Positions 57,950-64,000 of a stretch of DNA of 64,000 bases are shown one piece after another. Numbering within the stretch: position 1 is the stretch's first letter; each line of letters opens with the position of its first letter. The position numbers and the translations under genes are program-made. The DNA is from Pomphorhynchus laevis (lineage: Eukaryota; Acanthocephala; Palaeacanthocephala; Echinorhynchida; Pomphorhynchidae), in contig WNNJ02000213.1 of assembly GCA_012934845.2 (NCBI GenBank), forward strand, positions 1 to 64,000, read 5' to 3'. The notes below the pieces were generated by a model. It was not told the DNA's origin, ran no database searches, and saw only the letters and a list, made by a program, of their open reading frames with translations.

Positions 57950-58410
57950 TATTTTGTTTTTGAAACCTGATAACATTGCAGTTCCTACTGATGACCTTTA
58001 TTCCTTATTCGAATACATTGTATATTATTTATTAGTCAATTTTTAAAAATTGACTTTTATTTTTAATTTTAAAAATAAATTTTATCGATATATAAATTCT
58101 AATTGTAAACAATCTTATATAATTATTTATTATTTATAATTATTTATCTTTATGGATGGATAATATAATTTGTATTCATGAATTTGAATACAAATTATTC
58201 TAATTTGTATTAGAATAACTTAATAGATATCATGAATAAGGTACCAGATAATCAAATTTCATCAGAGGAAATACGCCATTATCATGTACTTGGCCTCGCT
58301 GCTACGTTGGATCGAGGAATAGAGTCCGAAACAAGATAGCACAGTAGTTCCTTCGAATGACCTATAATCCTTATTATAAACCTCTGTCTGATATTTATTT
58401 GTCAATTCAA
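57950..58410 (+). mobile_element. Two solo PLE-1 terminal blocks
   Basis: 57955-58055 has TGAAACCTGATAACATTGCA and TTCCTACTGATGACCTTTA. 58255-58400 has a fuller version starting TTCATCAGAGGAAATACGCC and including GCTGCTACGTTGGATCGAGG. They lie in an intron of the coiled-coil gene without linked coding sequence; only a trace of the PLE-1 end (ATGGATGGATAATA) precedes the second. Confidence 0.6.
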
Positions 58411-59107
58411 AAATTGACTTTTTTTCTAAAATTTTTTATTTAGATTAATTTATTAATTTATTAAACATTTATTTTTAATTTTTTATTTAGATTATTTTTT
58501 ACTTAGATTTGATTTGTATTACTGACAAGTTGTTTATTGACCTGTAAACTTTGTTTTCACGGTAATATAACCTCTGTTAGAAATTCTGACATTATATACT
58601 TTGTATAAATTAGATAAAATCTTATCACAATTATTTATTATTTATAATTCTTTTATTATACATATTATTTAATTATTAAATTTTGATTTACCATTAAAAT
58701 CATTATTCTTTTCAATTTAATAGTTATATCAAATACGTAACTCAATTAGCTAATTTAATATTATGAAAAATATATCAAAAATAATTTTAAAATTAATAAC
58801 TAAAATATCAAAAATAATGATATCAAAAATACCGACAATATAAAAAATAATACGTAGACTCTGTTAGCTGATTTGTTTGAATTGTTTCAGTCTAGAGCTG
58901 CAAATGCAAGTAGATAATCTTTTCATCAAGACATCAAATCTATAATTAAACACTGATCAATTTAGAATGCAAAATATGTAGTTTAAGATTATTTATTTAC
59001 TTTTCAATATTGTAAAACTTCGTCTTTTATGCAAGTTCAATTAATTTCCATATTTAAGACACTTAAATATCTGCATTGTTCTGATAGTTTGCAAATAAAA
59101 ATCATAC

Positions 59108-59249
59108 CTGTAAACATTTTTCTTTAAGTGATATTTTTGTTGAACGTGATTCTAGATATTTTTGCTGAAGAGCGCTAATATCCAAATTAAATAATTGCAA
59201 ACTTGAACGTTTATCATGTGTCCGCTCGAGTGCTGATAATCTCAGTATC
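59108..59249 (-). CDS. Coiled-coil (TRAIP-like) gene, most upstream exon seen
   Basis: Acceptor CGTTTATATAG and donor GTATGATT flank 142 nt: one leading base plus 47 codons. Reads ILRLSALERTHDKRSSLQL, FNLDISALQQKYLESRS and TKISLKEKCLQ. Coiled coil. The leading base demands an upstream exon ending in phase 2; I find none in the window. The open frame at 59506-59769, although close, is a PLE endonuclease and not the first exon. If the TRAIP call is right, the RING exon lies beyond 64 kb or in a gap I cannot read. Confidence 0.8.
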
Positions 59250-59505
59250 CTATATAAACGAACAAACTTGAAAGAGTTACTATAAAATGAGTTTTAAACT
59301 AGAAAAAGTAAAATTTCCGCAAATGATTTTGATAAAAATACGATAATATCGATATTAATATAATTATTATATTATTTATATTATTCTGTTATTTATATAA
59401 TCAATTATTATTAACATAAACGTTGCCTATTCCCATATTGCCAAAAACATAATAATTTACAGAGAAATGTGGTAAAAGTAAAATTAAAATATTAATATTA
59501 AAAAA
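59250..59505. other. AT-rich intron stretch
   Basis: No exon with a phase-2 donor is visible here. Repeated ATTATATTAT words only. Confidence 0.4.
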
Positions 59506-59890
59506 TCAAATTGATATAATATTAATTTTATAAAATTCAAAACATGAAATAGTACCATTTGGCAACACAATAAATAGCGCAAAAATTTCCTTTGATATTT
59601 CGATCTTGTTTACGAATCCTTCATCTTTGCGATTGATAGTAGGATTCATCTCTTTGTTTAATATCGCTTCAAGAATTCGTAAATTCACAACATTACGTTC
59701 TTTCATTAAAGATTGTGTACTATCAATTATCTCCTTTTTCGATACTTTAATGTTATGTTCATCTTCCATATGCTTCTTAATCGCACCGCTATATGAATGT
59801 TGATTGATTCATGAATACAACCGTTGCGTCGTGTAAACTGACCTTACATTCAGCTTTTGGACATGTGAATTGGTACACAGTGTTGTGTAC
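59506..59890 (-). mobile_element. PLE-3 GIY-YIG-type endonuclease fragment
   Basis: Minus strand reads VYQFTCPKAECKVSLHDA (59860-59815), then SGAIKKHMEDEHNIKVSK and NLRILEAILNKEMNPTINR. The paired Cys and His residues (CPKAEC ... H....H), GAI..H....HN and LEA......P.(I/L)N are the zinc-binding GIY-YIG nuclease pattern at the end of one PLE class. The stretch that should hold YIG.T..(T/L)LSRRL is shorter than in the family. It is distinct from PLE-1 (which lacks it) and from the PLE-2 nuclease. Broken. Confidence 0.65.
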
Positions 59891-60059
59891 TATTTTTGCT
59901 GTGTACTATTTTTTCTGATTTAACTTTTTTCTTCATTAATAATGATGAGCAATTATAATGAGCTGTTGAAATAATAATGAGCTACGTTCAACATATGAAA
60001 AGAAAAATACAAAAGACATAATGAAAAGATTTTTATTTACGCCTTTCGGCTATCGAGAA

Positions 60060-60290
60060 AACAAGCAATTATAAAGTTCATATTGTAAAGTTCAATTGTA
60101 GAATTTAATTATAGAGTTCAATTGTATAATTCAATTGTAGAGTGCAGTTCATCTAGTTGAGTTCATATTGTAGGGTTCATGTTGTAGCGTTCATACAGTA
60201 AAGTTCAAATTGTAGAGTTCACATTGTAGAGTTTATATTGTAGAGTTCATCTTGTAGAGTTCAATTGTAGAGTTACGGTTGTTGAGAATT
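60060..60290 (+). repeat. ~17-18 bp minisatellite
   Basis: About a dozen imperfect units of (A/T)GTAGAGTTCA(A/T)(A/T)TTGT run from 60070 to 60285. Units vary in length (17-20 bp) and by point changes. Confidence 0.85.
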
Positions 60291-60439
60291 TATTGAAAAG
60301 TCGTTGAGTTCATGTTAAGAAGTCATTGAAAACTCTTTGAGTTCGTGTATATAAATCTTTAAGTTCGTTTCATAGGGTGGCAAAGAGACGATACTAGGGA
60401 CTGATAGGCTATCAATGCCAAGTAAACTCATAATGGAGA

Positions 60440-62060
60440 GATCAGGACAAACGAACACATGGAATAATAATCATGATGACAGAACTTAAAGCGACAAGTT
60501 GAAGGAAGTTTATGAACAGGTATACGTATTTTGCAAAATTTATCGTGATATCCATGAAGAGATACTCTCTAAACAAGTGGACGCTTTGGAAAAAATGGTT
60601 GTTTCCATTTTGACTATGTGAATGCAGGGATGCCGTATATCTCACGATCGATTACGGCTCTTTTGATTTCGAGAGAGTCAAGATACGAATGAAGCGCTAG
60701 TGTGACCGGTAAACTCAATAGTTGACCTAGTAAAAGAGCACAAGGAAGAACATTGGGTAGAGCAGAGACTATCGAGAATGATGATTTTTGGTGAAACTCC
60801 AACTGCGCGCTTAATGAATTTCCATTGGCATTTGTCTATTTGTGCGAAATAAGAAGCGGAAAGATCTAACCAAAATGCTCTAAAACCATACTGAATGATA
60901 GGCAGTAAAATTGTTTGAAAGTATATAAGGGCTCCTTGAAAATAGAACAATCCTAATATTTCAGTGAGCGAAGTGGTAATGACCATTTTTGAGCTTTTGA
61001 GTTTTAAATGGAGGTAAATGACTACCTGCATGTAAGCAGAATTCCGAGGTGTGTAAAATTGAGGGAGAAATCGAGAGGCTGGTTACTAAGGTTTAGTTTG
61101 TCGCTTATTCTAAGATAATCTTCTTTGCGAAACTTTATTATCTGAGATTTTGAAATGTTAACGAGCAGTTGGTTTAGATGACCATATTTAGTGAGGGAGT
61201 TAAATCCTCCTTCAATGCAAGCGGCTCGCTGAAGAGAAATACGATGTCATCAGCATATAAAATAGATGTAAATTCTAATGAATGTATGCGAATTCAGGAG
61301 GTTAAGTCCATGAGGTAAAATGAAAATAACAATGGACTAAGTGAATCAGCATGATGTACTCCTTTGTTAGCGATGACAGGATCCGATAAAAAATAATCCA
61401 TCGAATATACAAACGGAATTTGGTTGTATGACACACTGAATCAGATGAATAAAATAATCGGATATATTAACTTCATTTACGAGTTTTGTGATCAAGAGGC
61501 TACGGTTAACGTATTGAATGCTTTTGTAAAATTGATAAAGATTACATACATAGATGATTTTTGAACAAAACATTGTACGACGTTATCTTGAACTATTTTG
61601 ATAGCATAAGTTGAAGTACAATTGGTACAGAAATCGTATTGTTCTCGTGGAAGAAGGGAATCGTGATGGAATGATACACGGTAAGCCATAATGTGTGCTA
61701 GAAATTTGTATGAGTAGTTTAATAGAGCGATATATCTGTAAGAGTCAATGGAGTTAGGGTCACCTTTGACTATGTAGGTAACTTTGATTGTACCCTGTTT
61801 CCAGGAATCAAGAAGTTGGCGCCCATGCATAATAGAGTTGCAGAAATGTCCAATAAAGATAGGATTATTATAGATGCCTTTATATGTTTAGTGCGGTGAA
61901 GAACCTGACTGGAGGCTTTGTTTTGTGGGCAATATAATATTCAATTTCGTGGATTAAGAACGGCGAATTGAGAGAATAGGAATTATATAAAAAAGTTCGA
62001 TCTAGGTAGTATAAATTAAACGATGAAGTGATCGAGTCTTTATTATAAAGTATCTGTTTA
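60440..62060 (-). mobile_element. LINE (APE-type) RT, minus orientation, decayed
   Basis: Minus-strand text from 61830: LLDSWKQGTIKVTYIVKGDP, SIDSYRYIALLNYSYKFLAH, LLPREQYDFCTNCTST and YVIFINFTKAFNTLTVAS (RT finger and palm A), then traces of a PQGS and ADD region (61370-61230), then a C-terminal DLSASYFAQIDKCQWKFIKR (60880-60820). The W..G.I..I.KGD....YR.I.LLN...K box is typical of LINE RTs. The family resembles the fragment at 10830. Stops and frame changes are many. Confidence 0.75.
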
Positions 62061-62563
62061 TTCAAACAGATGCTATTGCTAGCATCTTAAGGAAAATTAC
62101 AAACAGTTTATTCAAACATAAATCATCACGTTTGCTATTTATACAAAATACTCAAAATTTGTAACAAAATGGAAAAAATTTAAGAAAACAAATTAAAATG
62201 TAGCAAGTATATCATTACAAAGGAAAATGTCTGTATATTAATACTGCAAAGCAAAAACAAAGAAAATAAGCAGATACAAAACCTAAAGGGATAAAAGAAA
62301 ATTAGTAGACAAAAACAACTAAATAAAGAAAATTGTGGAATTGTAATTGATTATCAAAACAAAATTAAATTTAAAAACAAAAAGTAAAATTAAATTTAAA
62401 ATATTCGAAAATATTTTTTAAACAATAAATTATCAAGAATTCAAATCAATATCAAAATTAAAACAGAATTATTTGGTTAATTATAAATGTATAATAAACG
62501 AAACGAAATTAGTTATTTTTAAATTGTAATCAGCTTTATAATTTGCCACAATATTATCCGTTT
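62061..62563. other. AT-r­ich spacer
   Basis: A-rich tracts; nothing supported. Confidence 0.5.
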
Positions 62564-62752
62564 TTACAAAAAAGGCTTCCAGTTTAACACGGGACAGGTA
62601 ATTATTTTTATAAATGATAGAATAGAAGCTTTATCAAAATTAGCATTATGATTTAAATTAAGTATATAATGTGGTATAGCTTCAATATTTATGTTATATT
62701 TATGTTTTGCGATATGTTTTTCCAATCCCTGTGAGAAATTACAAAAAATCAC
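62564..62752 (-). mobile_element. PLE-2-type GIY-YIG endonuclease end, copy b
   Basis: Reads HIAKHKYNINIEAIPHYIL then LNHNANFDKASIL. The (R/H)(I/L)(A/K)(E/K)HK..IN......(A/I)..H...(L/T).HN.(N/D)FD pattern is the middle of GIY-YIG nucleases in Penelope/Poseidon-type PLEs. It is downstream, in the same orientation, of the RT fragment at 62980-63540. Broken. Confidence 0.5.
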
Positions 62753-62979
62753 AAAGAATTTTATATACTACAGGGCATTCATTAAATTCAGGTTTTGACT
62801 TCAAAATATTATGTAATTTGGGCCACTATTTATTATAAATTAAAACATCAGTAGTGTTATTAGATATGCTATTATTATATATAAACTTGATAAAGAATTT
62901 TATTTTTAATTTATATAAGGAATAAGTAAATATATTTTCTGTTAAGGGGTTTAGTATTTTTTAAACATCTAAGATTGTT

Positions 62980-63540
62980 ATAGCAATATTAAATGTTGAA
63001 CAAATGCTCTGCTGTATGGAAGAATCTTTTGAATTTAATATATTTAATAAATATTGGTCATCAATATTACTTCTGCAGACAATATATACATCATTTACAT
63101 AATGGTATTAATCAATTCAAAAACAAATATCTTCCACAAACTGTTTTCCAATACTTCTAAAATATATGCTAGTATTAATGCAAGGTAATTGATGGCTAGT
63201 CCAAAAATATGGTCCCACATATCATATTTAAATAAGAAGTTACATCTATATGTACATAATATTTACAAATTAGTCCAGCCTTCTTTATTTAGAGTCTAAT
63301 CAACAGGATTGCTAGTTACTAAAATATCACTAGAAAATAGTGATATTTTTATCACTATCAATAAAAACTAACGATGGAATATTTGTACCAATATAAGATG
63401 TTGAACAAATGCTCTTCTGTATGGAGGGATCTTTTGAATTTAATATTTAACAAATATTGGTCATCAATATTACTTCTGCAGACAATATATACATCATTTA
63501 CATAATGGTATTAATCAATTCCAAATTTATAAATTCCAAA
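62980..63540 (-). mobile_element. PLE-2-type RT fragment with internal direct duplication
   Basis: Minus-strand text NDVYIV(C)RSNIDDQYL, then LNILNSKDSSIQ resembles the palm and following region (Y(V/F)DD(V/T)..(V/I)......Q.LL..LNS...I(K/Q)FT) of Penelope/Poseidon RTs. About 130 bp (ATGTTGAACAAATGCTCT to TTTACATAATGGTATTAATC) occur at 62992-63117 and again at 63399-63519. Broken. Confidence 0.5.
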
Positions 63541-63649
63541 CTTCATCTAAAATGAGGATATTAATGTATTTAGAATGTTTACTTCTAATTAAGTTAGAAG
63601 TCAGTGATATCTTTAATAAAAGAAAACATATTATTAGAAACGCCACTTT

Positions 63650-63832
63650 TTAATATAGTAGCAATATATTTTGAAATCTTTTATAAAAAATTAGAATCCT
63701 GATAATCATTTTACGTAAGGTATGACACAACGTTGTCTCTATTGCTCCAAACATGCGATCACGGTTTATGTTATATTTATGTTGTGCGATAAGTTTATAT
63801 TTGAAATGTTTGCATGAAAGGAAACGTGTCAA
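63650..63832 (-). mobile_element. PLE-2-type GIY-YIG endonuclease end, copy a
   Basis: Reads FKYKLIAQHKYNINRDRMFG, the same nuclease segment as at 62700 (IAKHKYNIN), followed by diverged text. It must belong to a second copy whose RT would lie beyond the right edge. Broken. Confidence 0.45.
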
Positions 63833-64000
63833 ACTACATATGTAGAACCATCACCGATTCAGTTATTAATGAAACGAAATTGATATAACCAATTTAAAGT
63901 TAAGATATGAATGAAAAGTAACCAATTTAAAGTTAAGTTATGCTATCAGAGCGTTATACTAAAAGTAAAATGTCTTAAGTAAAATATTTGCTTGAAAGAA

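Noticed and set aside
59506-59769. Open frame beginning MEDEHNIKVSKKEI as first exon of the coiled-coil gene
   Set aside because: Its upstream text (CPKAEC) and LEAILNKEMNPTINR mark it as a PLE zinc-binding nuclease, and none of its donors gives the phase 2 needed by the exon at 59108.
1-64000. CRISPR arrays, bacterial operons, rRNA or true tRNA genes
   Set aside because: No spacer-regular repeats, no ribosomal or complete cloverleaf sequence; the tRNA-like boxes belong to SINEs.

Overview
This is a very AT-rich, repeat-packed stretch of an animal nuclear genome. The evidence is short host exons with GT..AG borders lying kilobases apart, tRNA-derived SINEs, several LINE types, at least three Penelope-like retroelement (PLE) lineages and a FLYWCH-bearing MULE transposon. 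The mix suits an invertebrate metazoan; I cannot name the phylum from sequence alone. There are no bacterial operons and no CRISPR array.

Host genes. (1) A proteasome activator PA28-gamma/REG (PSME3-type) gene lies on the minus strand. Four phase-compatible exons are visible (15187-15286, 12074-12187, 10124-10282, 8593-8871), with a possible micro-exon at 8520-8540; the first exon is not seen. (2) An intact single-exon gene at 52495-53601 (+) encodes 368 residues, with an LRAT/NC-like N-terminal half and a glycine-zipper membrane segment near the C-terminus. (3) A four-exon coiled-coil gene on the minus strand (59249 down to 53614) has perfectly matching intron phases and ends in a TRAIP/NOPO-like YDGLGG motif; its 5' exons are missing. 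Genes 2 and 3 are convergent with stop codons only 12 bp apart. (4) Weaker exon candidates are 38885-38971 and 43282-43602 (+), and 45821-45870 and 36503-36614 (-).

Repeat layout. 0.7-1.8 kb: SINE-A cluster. 2.7-4.9 kb: a decayed RTE/Rex-like LINE (A). 6.5-7.6 kb: PLE endonuclease between inverted repeats. 10.8-11.5 kb: LINE RT fragment. 16.4-20.5 kb: two head-to-head copies of LINE-B. 21.6-22.1 kb: 188-bp tandem array. 24.2-28.2 kb: PLE-1 split by a 1.6-kb MULE. 31.1-31.9 kb: Ty3/gypsy fossil. 32.5-33.8 kb: LINE-C. 34.9-35.7 kb: 305-bp tandem array. 37.1-37.3 kb: SINE-A perfect palindrome. 39.1-40.1 and 48.4-50.0 kb: PLE-1 copies. 43.8-44.5 kb: SINE-A 218-bp tandem array. 50.0-50.8 kb: LINE-D. 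54.3-55.3 kb: a second tRNA-derived SINE cluster. 57.9-63.8 kb: PLE tails, PLE endonuclease and RT fragments, and a LINE.

The host genes are ordinary cell genes (proteasome regulation, a membrane-associated NC-family protein, a probable genome-maintenance ubiquitin ligase). The repeats sit in their introns and between them. The least explained signals are the SINE-A tandem and palindromic forms, the structured PLE-1 terminal block, the MULE with an ~80-bp flanking duplication, and an 88-codon open frame in the 3' part of LINE-C.
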